DNA of 64,000 bases from Streptomyces spongiicola (GTDB lineage Bacteria; Actinomycetota; Actinomycetes; Streptomycetales; Streptomycetaceae), in assembly GCF_003122365.1 (NCBI RefSeq), contig NZ_CP029254.1:2483501-2547500 (forward strand), read 5' to 3'. Below the pieces are notes generated by a model. It worked only from the letters and a program-made list of their open reading frames with translations. It was not told where the DNA came from and ran no database searches. Position 1 is the first letter of the stretch; each line of letters starts with the position of its first letter. This document shows positions 51,140-60,914 of this stretch, piece by piece. The position numbers and the translations under genes were made by a program.

Positions 51140-52509
51140 CAGTCCCGGGGCCGCACCAGCGGCAGCGGGTCCGAAGGCTCCAGACGGGGGTCGTCGACGG
51201 CGAACGTCCGCACCCGGCCCGGCAGGGCCGACCACGGTTCCTCGAAGCGCACGGTGACCCTCCCGAGACCGCTTCCCTGCACCCATCCGGCGCCGTGGTC
51301 GGCATGCCGCACGTCCTGGCCGGCGGCCCAGTGCCGCTCGGCCGGCGGCGGCTCCTCCACCGGCGGCGGCGGCTGCTGCTGCCGGGACGGGGCCGCCTCG
51401 AGGCCGTCCTCGGGGCCGTCCTCGTGCCGGTCCCCCGCCGCGGCCTGCGCGAAGAGGTCCTCCTGCGTGTAGTCGGCGAGGCCGCTCACCCCCACGCCCA
51501 GCAGCCGCACCCCGCCCGTGGTGTCCACGGCCTCCAGGAGCCGGGCCGCCGCCTCCCGCACCACAGCGGGGTCGTCGGTGGGCCCGCGCAGCGTCTCCGA
51601 CCTGGTCAGCGTCGAGAAGTCGAACCGCCGCACCTTCAGCACGATCGTGCGCCCCGAGTGCCCGGAGGCGCGCAGCCGGCGTACGCAGCGGTCCGCGAGC
51701 CGCTCCACCTCGGTCCGGATGCGGACCCGGTCGTGCAGGTCCACGTCGAAGGTGTCCTCCACCGAGACGGACTTGGCATCCCGCTCGGCGACCACCGGGC
51801 GGTCGTCCCAGCCCGCCGCCATCCGGAAGACCGCACCGCCGTGGGCCCTCCCCAGCAGCCTGACGAGTTCGGCCTCGCCCGCTCCGGCGAGATCCGCCAC
51901 CGTGGTCATGCCCGCCCGCCGCAGATGCTCGCCCGTCGCCGGCCCCACTCCGGGCAGCGTCCGCACCGGCATCGGCCCCAGCAGCGCCCGCTCGGTGCCC
52001 GGCTCGATGAGCACCAGCCCGTCGGGTTTGGCCTGCTCTGAGGCGATCTTGGCCAGCATCTTGGAGGCCGCCAGCCCCACCGAACCCGTCAGGCCGGTGG
52101 CCGCCTGGATGTCCCTGCGCAGCCGCTCTCCGGCCTCCCGGGCCGAGCGGGCGTCATCGGCCGCCCCACCCGCCTCCAGGTCCACGAAGGCCTCGTCCAG
52201 GCTCAGCGGCTCCACCAGCGGCGAGAGCAGGCGCAGCAGCTCCATCACCTGGTCGCTGACCATCCGGTAGAGGGGGAAGCGCGGCACCAGGTACGCGGCG
52301 TTCGGGCACAACCGGCGCGCCTGCGCCATGGGCATCGCGGAGTGCACACCGAACCGCCTCGCCTCGTACGAGGCGGTGGCGACCACCCCGCGCGGCCCCA
52401 GACCGCCGACGACGACCGGCTTTCCGCGCAGACTCGGTTTCGCCGCCTGCTCCGCCGCGGCGAAGAACGCATCCATGTCCAGATGCAGGATGGTGGGCGC
52501 GGGTCTCAC
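50995..52509 (-). CDS. dinB: DNA polymerase IV (Y family)
   Basis: Error-prone translesion polymerase of 504 residues. Catalytic acidic residues lie in LHLDMDAFFA (D11, D13) and SLDEAFVD (D105, E106). The palm, finger and little-finger regions follow, and a helix-hairpin-helix is in RTLPGVGPATGEHLRRAG. Normal DinB proteins end near residue 360-400. Here the frame continues past LPLVRPRDC for about 48 more residues of Pro/Gly/Arg content, which lie antisense to the PRC-barrel gene. The catalytic core is complete. The GTG start is the first that leaves the N-terminal strand intact. Confidence 0.95.
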   Translation of the reverse strand: MRPAPTILHLDMDAFFAAAEQAAKPSLRGKPVVVGGLGPRGVVATASYEARRFGVHSAMPMAQARRLCPNAAYLVPRFPLYRMVSDQVMELLRLLSPLVEPLSLDEAFVDLEAGGAADDARSAREAGERLRRDIQAATGLTGSVGLAASKMLAKIASEQAKPDGLVLIEPGTERALLGPMPVRTLPGVGPATGEHLRRAGMTTVADLAGAGEAELVRLLGRAHGGAVFRMAAGWDDRPVVAERDAKSVSVEDTFDVDLHDRVRIRTEVERLADRCVRRLRASGHSGRTIVLKVRRFDFSTLTRSETLRGPTDDPAVVREAAARLLEAVDTTGGVRLLGVGVSGLADYTQEDLFAQAAAGDRHEDGPEDGLEAAPSRQQQPPPPVEEPPPAERHWAAGQDVRHADHGAGWVQGSGLGRVTVRFEEPWSALPGRVRTFAVDDPRLEPSDPLPLVRPRDCQSSWPASRPRPRSPEGPVPEPGPGPSTPSPGGGGAVGRSGGDGRSRP

Positions 52510-52663
52510 GGCTTCGATGCTGCCCTACCGCACCGACAATCGCCCGCACTCGCGTACGAGCGGGAACGACGGGCCCCGGGACACGGTGGCGCTCCGGCCG
52601 TGGCGGGATCCGGCGGTGGCGGGATTCACCTGCCCGCGCGAGCGTACGAGCCGGCCGGGAGGT

Positions 52664-53263
<600 letters not shown>

Positions 53264-53331
53264 GCCGACCTCCGTCCTTGACCTGCCTTCTCGACGGTAG
53301 GGAGTCGTCCGGGGCGCGTCAACGATCGCCA

Positions 53332-53349
53332 CACTCGGCACGCCGAGTG
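53332..53349. promoter_or_regulatory. Palindrome upstream of the MerR gene
   Basis: Perfect 7-bp inverted repeat CACTCGG / CCGAGTG around CACG, about 70 bp before the MerR start and within an AT-rich patch. It may be an autoregulatory operator, or a terminator for the bifunctional-nuclease gene, whose stop lies 160 bp away. Confidence 0.5.
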
Positions 53350-53510
53350 ATAATCACCCTGAGAGTGGTTTCGCGTGCCCCTTTTCGGGGAAAACGTGGC
53401 CGAATGCCTCACGGAGCACCACCTCGGCCGGGCCCACCGTCGCGACCGGCGGGCATCGCACGTTGGAACGGATCGCGGTACCGGCCCGCGGATCACCCGC
53501 CGCCCGCGGA

Positions 53511-53984
53511 TCACTGGTTGCTGGAGCCGAAGTCCTCCGGCGAGATCTGGTCGAGGAACTCGCGGAACTTCTCGACCTCGTCCTCCTGCTCGTCGGGAAT
53601 CGCGATGCCGGCGTCGTCCAGCACACCGTCGCTGCCGTAGATCGGCGTACCGGTGCGCAGCGCCAGCGCTATGGCGTCGGACGGCCTGGCGCTGACCTCC
53701 ACGCCGCTGGCGAAGACCAGCTCCGCATAGAAAACGCCCTCCCGCAGGTCGGTGATCCGCACCTCGGTGAGTTCCTGCCCGACGGCCTCCAGCACGTCCT
53801 TGAACAGGTCGTGGGTGAGCGGCCTGGCCGGCGCCATCCCCTGCTGCGCGAAGGCGATCGCGGTCGCCTCACCCGGTCCGATCCAGATGGGGAGATACCG
53901 ATCGCCTCCCACTTCCCGCAGGAGCACGATCGGCTGGTTGGAGGGCATTTCCACCCGGACACCCACAACGTCGAGCTCGTTCAC
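53511..53984 (-). CDS. Bifunctional-nuclease-fold protein (DUF151)
   Basis: Protein of 157 residues of the BFN/DUF151 family. It reads MNELDVVGVRVEMPSNQPIVLLREVGGDRYLPIWIGPGEATAIAFAQQG at the N-terminus and ELVFASGVEVSARPSDAIALALRTGTPIYG in the middle, as expected. Some family members have RNase and DNase activity, but the assignment is uncertain. The last 25 residues are acidic. It matches Rv1829 in the mycobacterial version of the cluster. 75 bp separate it from ftsR upstream. Confidence 0.92.
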   Translation of the reverse strand: MNELDVVGVRVEMPSNQPIVLLREVGGDRYLPIWIGPGEATAIAFAQQGMAPARPLTHDLFKDVLEAVGQELTEVRITDLREGVFYAELVFASGVEVSARPSDAIALALRTGTPIYGSDGVLDDAGIAIPDEQEDEVEKFREFLDQISPEDFGSSNQ

Positions 53985-54059
53985 ACAGCAACCCTAGGAC
54001 GTGCCCGGCAGGTTTGGGTAGTCGGGTTCGGCCGAGACCGGCCGGAGCCCGCCCCTCCC

Positions 54060-54800
54060 TCAGGGGAGACGTACCCCCAGCGCCGTCTGCACCAGCGCCG
54101 AGTGCAGCCTGACCGAGAGTGCCGCCAGCTCCCTCGCGGTCGCCTCGGCATGCGCTCTGGTCTGCGGGTTGCGGTGCCGGCGCAGTGGTGCGACCACTTG
54201 TTCGACCAGACCCGCGTCGCGGTCGGCGGCGGCCTTCATCGCCCGCAGATGCCTCGGCTCCAGACCGAACCTGCCCAGGTCGGCGATCAGCCTGGCCACC
54301 GCCACGGACCCGGCTTCGTAGGAGGAGTCCGCCGAAGGGGTGATCAGGCCGTAGGCCTCCCACTCGCCGAGCTCCTCCTCGGTCGCTTCGGCGGCCGCGA
54401 GCAGCTCCGCCCGCCCGACACGCACCGCCGTGGGCCCCTCGGGCAGGCACTCGCCCGCCCCGCCGGAGGATCCCGCCGGTCCGCCCTGGGACGGGAACGG
54501 GGGCCGTTCGCCGCGCGCCAGGGCTTCGAGGTGCTCGCGGATGACCTTCAGCGGCAGGTAGTGGTCCCGCTGCATGCGCAGGACCCGCGCGAGCCGCTCG
54601 ACGTCCCCGGGGCTGAACTTGCGGTAGCCGGACGGCGTGCGCCGCGGCTCGACGAGACCCTCGGCCTCCAGGAACCGGATCTTGGAGATGGTGACCTCGG
54701 GAAACTCTTCACGCAGCTGGTTCAGCACCGAGCCGATGCTGACCAGCCGGTCGCCGCCGGCGGTGCCGTGGCCGGCACCGCCCGCCGGAGTTCGCCGCAT
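54060..54800 (-). CDS. ftsR: MerR-type division regulator FtsR
   Basis: Protein of 246 residues. The N-terminal MerR winged helix (RLVSIGSVLNQLREEFPEVTISKIRFLEAEGLVEPRRTPSGYRKFSPGDVERLARVLRMQRDHYLPL) begins near residue 17. Related actinobacterial regulators activate ftsZ and are called FtsR (Rv1828 in Mycobacterium, shown in Corynebacterium). Position next to the garA homologue is conserved. The start MRRTPAGG is chosen as the ATG 13 bases after the FHA gene stop. The second half lacks a ligand-binding motif and is Ala-rich helical. Confidence 0.92.
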   Translation of the reverse strand: MRRTPAGGAGHGTAGGDRLVSIGSVLNQLREEFPEVTISKIRFLEAEGLVEPRRTPSGYRKFSPGDVERLARVLRMQRDHYLPLKVIREHLEALARGERPPFPSQGGPAGSSGGAGECLPEGPTAVRVGRAELLAAAEATEEELGEWEAYGLITPSADSSYEAGSVAVARLIADLGRFGLEPRHLRAMKAAADRDAGLVEQVVAPLRRHRNPQTRAHAEATARELAALSVRLHSALVQTALGVRLP

Positions 54801-54813
54801 GGACGCCCCTGAG

Positions 54814-55641
54814 TCAGATGCCCCGCTGGTTCGCGTAGAAGACCAGCCGGTACTTGCCGATCTGAACTTCGTCACCGCTCGCCACGACGACCGAGTCGAT
54901 CGGCTCGCGGTTGACGTATGTGCCGTTGAGGCTGCCGACGTCCGTGACGGTGAAGGTGCCGTCGGCCGCCCTGCGGAACTCCACATGACGGCGCGAGACG
55001 GTGAAGTCGTCGAGGAAGATGTCGCTCTGGGGGTGGCGGCCCGCCGTCGTCAGTTCGCTGTCGAGGAGGAAGCGGCTGCCGGCGTTGGGCCCGCGCCGCA
55101 CCACGAGCAGGGCCGAGCCGAGCGGGAGGGCCTCGACCGCCGCCTGGGCCTCCGGCGACAGCGAGGGGAGGGGTGTCTGCCCCGTGGCCTCCGCCTCGTA
55201 TGCCTCGATACCCGAGATGGAGATCGTCGAGGTCGTCTCCGAGGCACGTTCCGCCGGAACTCCGGACCGCAGCGGCGCGCCGCAGTTGGAGCAGAAGCGG
55301 CTGGTCTCTGCGTTGCGGTTGCCGCATCGCGCACACACCGGCATGGACGGGTCCTCCTGCCGCGGCTGCCCCGCGGGGGCATGGGATGCATACGGGTCGG
55401 GCGCAAACCCTCCACCCGTACTTGAGGTTGACGGTTCCCCGAAACCTATGCGGCCGGGACCGGCAGGGTCAACAGCAGACGCGCCCTGACCGCCCGGAAT
55501 GTCACCACCGGCGATCTCGTCCCGGAACAGCGGGCGCTCGCCGCTCTGCTCCGCCTCCTGGCCGTGGCGCGGTACGCGATGACGGGCGGTGCCGCCCTCC
55601 TCGCGTGCGCTCTTGCCGAACAACTTCCCAAACAACTTCAC
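54814..55641 (-). CDS. garA: GarA/OdhI-like FHA protein with zinc ribbon
   Basis: Protein of 275 residues. The N-terminal 90 residues are low-complexity and disordered. A zinc ribbon CARCGNRN...FCSNCGA is at about residues 103-123. Next comes the motif ETTSTISI, which fits the ETTx phosphorylation site of GarA/OdhI. The C-terminal FHA domain (residues 180-275) has GRHPQSDIFLDDFTVSRRHVEF and SLNGTYVN. In Mycobacterium, GarA inhibits 2-oxoglutarate dehydrogenase and glutamate dehydrogenase unless phosphorylated by PknB/PknG. GTG with GGGGA seven bases before is the start. It is coupled to ftsR by a 13-bp gap. Confidence 0.92.
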   Translation of the reverse strand: MKLFGKLFGKSAREEGGTARHRVPRHGQEAEQSGERPLFRDEIAGGDIPGGQGASAVDPAGPGRIGFGEPSTSSTGGGFAPDPYASHAPAGQPRQEDPSMPVCARCGNRNAETSRFCSNCGAPLRSGVPAERASETTSTISISGIEAYEAEATGQTPLPSLSPEAQAAVEALPLGSALLVVRRGPNAGSRFLLDSELTTAGRHPQSDIFLDDFTVSRRHVEFRRAADGTFTVTDVGSLNGTYVNREPIDSVVVASGDEVQIGKYRLVFYANQRGI

Positions 55642-55828
55642 GGGCGATTCCCCTTGACCGAAACAGACCCGCCCGTGGGGCAGGAACCCTGAATGAAAAA
55701 ACCCGCCGACCCGGACGTCCTCACAACGTCCGTACCCTCCGGACAGTTTCCACCACGTAGCACTCTTACGATGCGCCGACCCCCCGCAACCCCTTGTCCA
55801 TCTCCGGCTTCCCCGACACGGCCGCGGC

Positions 55829-56929
55829 TCACCGGGAGGACGACCGAGCGTAGTCAGGCCGCTCAAGCGGTCGCAAGGCATCCACGACGATCTTCTCCGC
55901 ACGGGTCACGGTGACGGTGGCCTGCTCCTTCTCCAGGGTCTGCACCACCCCACCGGGAATGTTCAGCGCGGGCTCGAGGTCCTGGGACCTGCCGATGACC
56001 TTGAACCGGTACGGGGCGCCGATCCTCCTCCCGTCCACCCGGATCGAGCCGGCGTCGTCGGAGAAGTAGGAGTCCGCGACGACCCTCACTCCGTTGACCT
56101 GGATCGCCTCGGCCCCCGCGGCACGGAGTTCCTGGATCGCGTCGAGCAGCATGTCCGACTCGACCGCCCCGGCCCCGTCGCTGATGCTCAGCGTGATGCC
56201 CGGGCCCTGTGCCGCCACGGTACCGGCGAGGATGCCCAGCTGCCGCTCCTTCTCCTGCGTCTGCCTGCGCGCCTCTTCGGCCTGGTCCGAGCTGGTCTCC
56301 AGCTCGGTCCGCTGCTCCTCGAGCCGCTGCTTCTCGTCTTCCAGACGCTTGGTGCGGTCATCCAGTTCGTCGAGGATCCGCACGAGATCCTCCTGGCGCG
56401 CGCCGCGCAGGGCGCTGCTGCCGCTCGTCGACTGGACCTGGATCGCCAGACCGAGACCCAGTACGAACAGCAGCAGGGCAACGACGAGTTGGGCGCGGGA
56501 GAAGCGGGGCGGCCACAACCCGGCCACCAGCCGCTGCCGGCCCGTCAGCTGCGGCTTGCCGCCGGGCGGCACCACCGGAGGCTCCCCCTGGGCGGGGACG
56601 ACCGCGCCGCGGCCGTCCCCGCCCTTCGGCTCACTCGCCGCCTCGGGCCCTTCAGCGCCCTCAGCCCCTTCAGTTCCTTCCCGTCCCTCGGTTGCCGGGG
56701 AAGCGGTCCGAGCACCGCCCTCCCCGGCTCCGGCGGGCGTCGCCGCGACCCGGGCGGGAAGCCGGCCCTTCCCGGTGGGCAGGGCTGCGGACCCGGCGGC
56801 GTGCGCCGCGTGCGGCGGCCCCTCCGGTTGCCGTGGTGCCGTCTCGTCGGGCGTCGGGTCGTCAGCGGCCCCCGGCGCCCCGTCCCGGGAGCCGGACGAG
56901 TCCCGCTGGGTCCTGTCGTTGTCGCTCAT
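55829..56929 (-). CDS. DUF881 family membrane protein (Rv1825-like)
   Basis: Single-span membrane protein of 366 residues. The first 130 residues are a cytosolic, Glu/Pro/Ala-rich disordered tail, followed by a span near residue 142 (AQLVVALLLFVLGLGLAIQV), a coiled coil (about residues 180-230, LDDRTKRLEDEKQRLEEQRTELETSS) and a DUF881 domain with GPGITLSISDG and AIQVNGVRVVADSYF. It lies last in the DUF881-sbp-DUF881 unit. The role is unknown; the cluster is linked to envelope and division genes. The 187-bp gap to garA suggests a separate promoter there. Confidence 0.93.
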   Translation of the reverse strand: MSDNDRTQRDSSGSRDGAPGAADDPTPDETAPRQPEGPPHAAHAAGSAALPTGKGRLPARVAATPAGAGEGGARTASPATEGREGTEGAEGAEGPEAASEPKGGDGRGAVVPAQGEPPVVPPGGKPQLTGRQRLVAGLWPPRFSRAQLVVALLLFVLGLGLAIQVQSTSGSSALRGARQEDLVRILDELDDRTKRLEDEKQRLEEQRTELETSSDQAEEARRQTQEKERQLGILAGTVAAQGPGITLSISDGAGAVESDMLLDAIQELRAAGAEAIQVNGVRVVADSYFSDDAGSIRVDGRRIGAPYRFKVIGRSQDLEPALNIPGGVVQTLEKEQATVTVTRAEKIVVDALRPLERPDYARSSSR

Positions 56930-56934
56930 CGGCC

Positions 56935-57267
56935 TCACGCCCGGAACACATGGCGGCGGATCGCGGCCGCGTTGGAGAAGATCCGGATGCCCAGGACGAC
57001 CACCACGCCCGTGGACAGCTGCGCCCCGACGCCCAGCTTGTCGCCGAGGAAGACGATCAGAGCGGCGACGACGACGTTCGACAGGAACGAGACCACGAAG
57101 ACCTTGTCGACGAAGATCCCGTCGAGCATGGCCCGCAGGCCGCCGAACACCGCGTCGAGGGCCGCGACGACGGCGATCGGGAGGTAGGGCTCGACCACTG
57201 CCGGCACCTCGGGGCGGAGCAGCAGTCCCGCCACCACTCCCAAGACCAGGCCCAGTACGGCGATCAC
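56935..57267 (-). CDS. sbp: Small basic protein (DUF1290)
   Basis: Membrane protein of 110 residues of the Sbp/DUF1290 family, with three to four spans: MIAVLGLVLGVVAGLLL, YLPIAVVAALDAVFGGLRAML and VFVVSFLSNVVVAALIVFLG. It is basic at the C-terminus (RRHVFRA). The start GTG overlaps the stop of the DUF881 gene before it (GTGA), and it ends five bases before the next DUF881 start, so the three form one translationally coupled unit. In Bacillus, sbp lies next to ftsAZ. The function is unknown. Confidence 0.93.
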   Translation of the reverse strand: MIAVLGLVLGVVAGLLLRPEVPAVVEPYLPIAVVAALDAVFGGLRAMLDGIFVDKVFVVSFLSNVVVAALIVFLGDKLGVGAQLSTGVVVVLGIRIFSNAAAIRRHVFRA

Positions 57268-58190
57268 GATGTGCCCTTCCCTGTATCTGCCGTGCCCTGT
57301 CCGGTTCCACCGGGGGTGCTCGGCTGCGCGGTACGTACGATCAGGCTCGGCGCGGCCGGCAGACGCACCTGCTCCTGTGCGGAGATGCGGCTCCGGATAC
57401 CGAAGTTCTCCCGGAGCGCGTGGAGGTACTGGCCGTCCGCGCTGTCCTGGAAGGCGGTGCTCAGCTTCTGGCCGTCCCCCACGGCGAGCACCGTGTACGG
57501 CGGCACCAGCGGCTTGTTGTCGACGAGTATGGCGTCACCGGCGGCCCTGATCGCGGACAGGGCCGTCAGCCGCTGCCCGTTGATCGCGACGGCCTCCGCG
57601 CCGGACTCCCAGAGTCCGTTGACGACGCGCTGCATGTCCCGGTCGCGGACCCGGCCGGTGTCGGAGAAGCCGCCGCTCTCCCGAGGGCCGCCGCCGTCCG
57701 CCTCGCTGCCCTTGGCGTCGTCGACGACGAGCTTGATCCCCCGCCCGGTCACCTCCGTCGCGCCGGAGAGCAGGGCCACGAGGGATCCCAGGTCCCCTCC
57801 CTGGTGCTGGAGCGCCCTGCGCTGCCGCTCACCGACCTCCTCGCGGAGCCGGTCGACGTTCTGCTCCAGTTCGTCGGCGGCCGCGGTCTCGGCCTCGATA
57901 CGGTCGATGAGTTCTTCACGTTCCTTCGCCACGACGGGTGCCGATATCCGCGCCTGAGCCGCTCCGAGCGTGACCACCAGGGCAGCCAGCACCAGCCCGG
58001 CCGCCAGCCACAGCTTGGCCCTCAGGGTCTGGGGCAGCGCCCCGCCCTCCGCCTTCCTGCGGGCAGCCGCCTCCGCGTAACCGTCGTCGAGACTGTGGTC
58101 CATGACGTTGTTCAGCAGCGACATGGACGCGTCGGGACGCGGCGGCGAGACGGCGCTCGGATCGGGGGGCTGCTGCGGCATGCCGCACAT
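57264..58190 (-). CDS. DUF881 family membrane protein (Rv1823-like)
   Basis: Membrane protein of 308 residues with a short cytosolic N-terminus, one span near residue 60 (LWLAAGLVLAALVVTLGAAQA), a coiled coil (LIDRIEAETAAADELEQNVDRLREEVGERQ) and a DUF881 domain (GRGIKLVVDDAKGS, SGAEAVAINGQRLTALSAIRAAGDAILVDN, VLAVGDGQKLSTAFQ). The C-terminus is Thr/Gly-rich. It starts the DUF881-sbp-DUF881 unit. The first ATG (58190) is used here; an ATG three codons in is as good. No clear ribosome-binding site is visible before either. Confidence 0.93.
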   Translation of the reverse strand: MCGMPQQPPDPSAVSPPRPDASMSLLNNVMDHSLDDGYAEAAARRKAEGGALPQTLRAKLWLAAGLVLAALVVTLGAAQARISAPVVAKEREELIDRIEAETAAADELEQNVDRLREEVGERQRRALQHQGGDLGSLVALLSGATEVTGRGIKLVVDDAKGSEADGGGPRESGGFSDTGRVRDRDMQRVVNGLWESGAEAVAINGQRLTALSAIRAAGDAILVDNKPLVPPYTVLAVGDGQKLSTAFQDSADGQYLHALRENFGIRSRISAQEQVRLPAAPSLIVRTAQPSTPGGTGQGTADTGKGTS

Positions 58191-58290
58191 CGTCGCACGT
58201 CGTGACCGCTACCGCCGAATGGGCCCGTGGTTGCGCCGGGAAGCCGAGCCTACCGCTTCCCGGCGCACCGCGGTCCGTCCACCGGCGTCC

Positions 58291-60798
58291 TCACTGCCCG
58301 GCGGCGTCACCTGCGCCTTCCACGACCGCGGACCACTCGCCCAGCAGCGCCCGGGCCGACGCGTCGTCGGGGCCCTCGGCCCACAGATGGGTGACGGCCT
58401 CGGACGGGTCGGGCAGCACCAGCACCCAGCGCCCGTCCGCCTCCACCACGCGGACACCGTCGGTGGTGTCCACGGAGCGGTCGCCGGCGGCCTCGACGAC
58501 CCTGCGCATCACGAGGCCCTTGACCGCCCACGGCGTCGCGATGTCCTTGCGGAGCACATGGGCCCGCGGAATGCGGGCGTCGATCTGACTCAGTGTGAGC
58601 TGGGTGCGCGCCACCAGGCCGAGCAGCCGGACGAACGCGGCCGGTCCGTCGAAGACGCTGCTGAACTCCGGGATGATGAAGCCGCCTCGGCCGTCGCCGC
58701 CGAAGACGGTCGACTCCTCGCGGCAGACCCGGGTGAGATCGTCGGGGGACGTGGTCGTCCACTCCACCTGGGTGCCGTGGTAGGCGGCGACCTGCTCGGC
58801 GATGCGGGTCGTCGTCACCGGCAGCGCCACCCTGCCGCTGCGGCGTTCCGCGGCCACGAGGTCCAGCATGACCAGAAGCGCCCGGTCGTCCTCCACGATC
58901 CGGCCGCGCTCGTCGACGAACGACAGCCGCTCGCCGACGGGGTCGAAGCGCACGCCGAAGGCGGCACGCGCGGACGCCGCGATCTCACCGAGCCGCACCA
59001 GTCCCTGACGGCGCTGCTCGAGCGTCTCGGTCGGCCGCGACTCGTCGAGCCCGGGGTTGATCGTCAGCGTGTCCACGCCGAGCCTGCCGAGCAGGCTCGG
59101 CAGCACGAGGCCGGCGCTGCCGTTCGACGCGTCGATGACGACCTTGAGCCCGGCCTCCGCGATCCCGGTGGTGTCGACGTCGCGCAGCAGCGAGCCCGTG
59201 TACGAGTCGTAGATGCTCGCCGGGAAGAAGAGGTCTCCGACTTCTCCCGGGAAGGCACGCCGGTACTCCTGCCGCGCGTACACGCGGTCGAGCTTCCGCT
59301 GGCCGCCCTGCGACAGGTCGGCGCCGCGTTCGTCGAAGAACATGATGTCGACCGAGTCCGGGACACCGGGGGAGGTCCGGATCATGATGCCGCCGGCGCT
59401 GCCGCGGGCCGTCTGCTGCCGGGCGACCGGCAGCGGCACGTTCTCCAGGTCCCGCACGTCGATGGCACTGGCCTGGAGTGCGGAGATCACCGCCCGTTTC
59501 AGGGCGCGCGCACCCCGGGAGTGGTCACGGGCCGTGGTGACGGTCGCTCCCTTCTTGAGGGTCGTGGCGTAGGCCCCAGCGAGCCTCACGGCCAGTTCCG
59601 GCGTGATCTCGACGTTGAGGATTCCCGATACCCCGCGGGCCCCGAACAGATGCGCCTGACCGCGCGACTCCCAGATCACCGAGGTGTTGACGAAGGCCCC
59701 GGCCTCGATCGTCTTGAACGGATAGATCCGCACGTTGCCCTGGACGATGGACTCCTCGCCGATGAGGCACTCGTCGCCGACGACCGCGCCGTCCTCGATC
59801 CGCACGGCGCGCATGATGTCGGTGTTCTTGCCGACGACGCAGCCGCGCAGATTGCTGTGCGGCCCGACGTACACGTTGTCGTGGACGACGGCCCGGTGCA
59901 GGAACGCTCCTGACTTCACGACCACGTTGGACCCGACCACGGTGTGCTCACGGATCTCCGCGCCCGCTTCGACCTTGGCGTAGTCACCGACGTAGAGGGG
60001 GCCCCGCAGCACGGCGTCCGGATGGACCTCCGCGCCCTCGGCGACCCAGACACCGGGCGAGATCTCGAAGCCGTCGACCTCCACGTCGACCTTGCCCTCG
60101 AGAACGTCGGCCTGAGCCTTCACATAGCTCTCGTGTGTGCCGACGTCCTCCCAGTAGCCTTCGGCGATATAGCCGTAGATCGGCTTGCCTTCCTTCATCA
60201 GCTGCGGGAAGACGTCACCGGACCAGTCGACGGGGACATCGGGTTCGACGTAGTCGAAGACCTCGGGCTCCATCACGTAGATGCCGGTGTTCACGGTGTC
60301 CGAGAAGACCTGACCCCAGGTGGGTTTCTCCAGGAACCGCTCGACCTTTCCCTGTTCGTCCACGATCGTGATGCCGAATTCGAGGGGATTCGGCACCCGG
60401 GTCAGGCACACCGTGACGAGTGCGCCCTTCTCCTTGTGGAACCTGACGAGATCGGACAGGTCGAAGTCGGTGAGCGCGTCTCCGGAAATGACGAGAAACG
60501 CGTCGTCCTTCAGCGCCTCTTCCGCGTTCTTCACACTGCCGGCGGTACCGAGAGGCTTCTCCTCGTGCGCATAGGTGAGTTCCATCCCGAGTTCCTCCCC
60601 GTCGCCGAAGTAGTTCTTGACGAGGGAGGCGAGGAACTGGACGGTCACGACCGTCTCAGTGAGCCCGTGCCGCTTGAGCAGGCGCAGCACATGCTCCATG
60701 ATCGGCCTGTTGACCACCGGCAGCAGTGGCTTGGGCATGCTCGAGGTCATGGGGCGAAGTCGTGTTCCTTCGCCACCAGCCATCACGACGGCCTTCAT
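58291..60798 (-). CDS. Mannose-1-phosphate guanylyltransferase-like / phosphomutase-like fusion
   Basis: Protein of 835 residues in three parts. Residues 1-240 form a nucleotidyltransferase with [20 protein letters not shown] at 6-25 and the metal-binding [12 protein letters not shown] at 103-114. Residues 250-375 are hexapeptide (left-handed beta-helix) repeats. Residues 385-835 are a phosphoglucomutase/phosphomannomutase-like domain, but the catalytic Ser loop (TASHNP in active enzymes) reads [10 protein letters not shown] at 469-478 and the metal loop (DGDADR) reads FDPVGER. The nucleotidyltransferase should be active on mannose-1-phosphate or a related sugar; the mutase probably is not. 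GDP-mannose feeds lipomannan-type glycans and protein mannosylation. Confidence 0.9.
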   Translation of the reverse strand: MKAVVMAGGEGTRLRPMTSSMPKPLLPVVNRPIMEHVLRLLKRHGLTETVVTVQFLASLVKNYFGDGEELGMELTYAHEEKPLGTAGSVKNAEEALKDDAFLVISGDALTDFDLSDLVRFHKEKGALVTVCLTRVPNPLEFGITIVDEQGKVERFLEKPTWGQVFSDTVNTGIYVMEPEVFDYVEPDVPVDWSGDVFPQLMKEGKPIYGYIAEGYWEDVGTHESYVKAQADVLEGKVDVEVDGFEISPGVWVAEGAEVHPDAVLRGPLYVGDYAKVEAGAEIREHTVVGSNVVVKSGAFLHRAVVHDNVYVGPHSNLRGCVVGKNTDIMRAVRIEDGAVVGDECLIGEESIVQGNVRIYPFKTIEAGAFVNTSVIWESRGQAHLFGARGVSGILNVEITPELAVRLAGAYATTLKKGATVTTARDHSRGARALKRAVISALQASAIDVRDLENVPLPVARQQTARGSAGGIMIRTSPGVPDSVDIMFFDERGADLSQGGQRKLDRVYARQEYRRAFPGEVGDLFFPASIYDSYTGSLLRDVDTTGIAEAGLKVVIDASNGSAGLVLPSLLGRLGVDTLTINPGLDESRPTETLEQRRQGLVRLGEIAASARAAFGVRFDPVGERLSFVDERGRIVEDDRALLVMLDLVAAERRSGRVALPVTTTRIAEQVAAYHGTQVEWTTTSPDDLTRVCREESTVFGGDGRGGFIIPEFSSVFDGPAAFVRLLGLVARTQLTLSQIDARIPRAHVLRKDIATPWAVKGLVMRRVVEAAGDRSVDTTDGVRVVEADGRWVLVLPDPSEAVTHLWAEGPDDASARALLGEWSAVVEGAGDAAGQ

Positions 60799-60914
60799 GT
60801 CGGAAGCGTCCTCCTTGAAGAGACGACGGTCCAGCCGACTTCACCCGTCCGGGCAGGCCCCTCTCCAGTTCTCATGCGGACCGGTGGGACCCTGCACGGC
60901 TCCGTGCGTACGGC

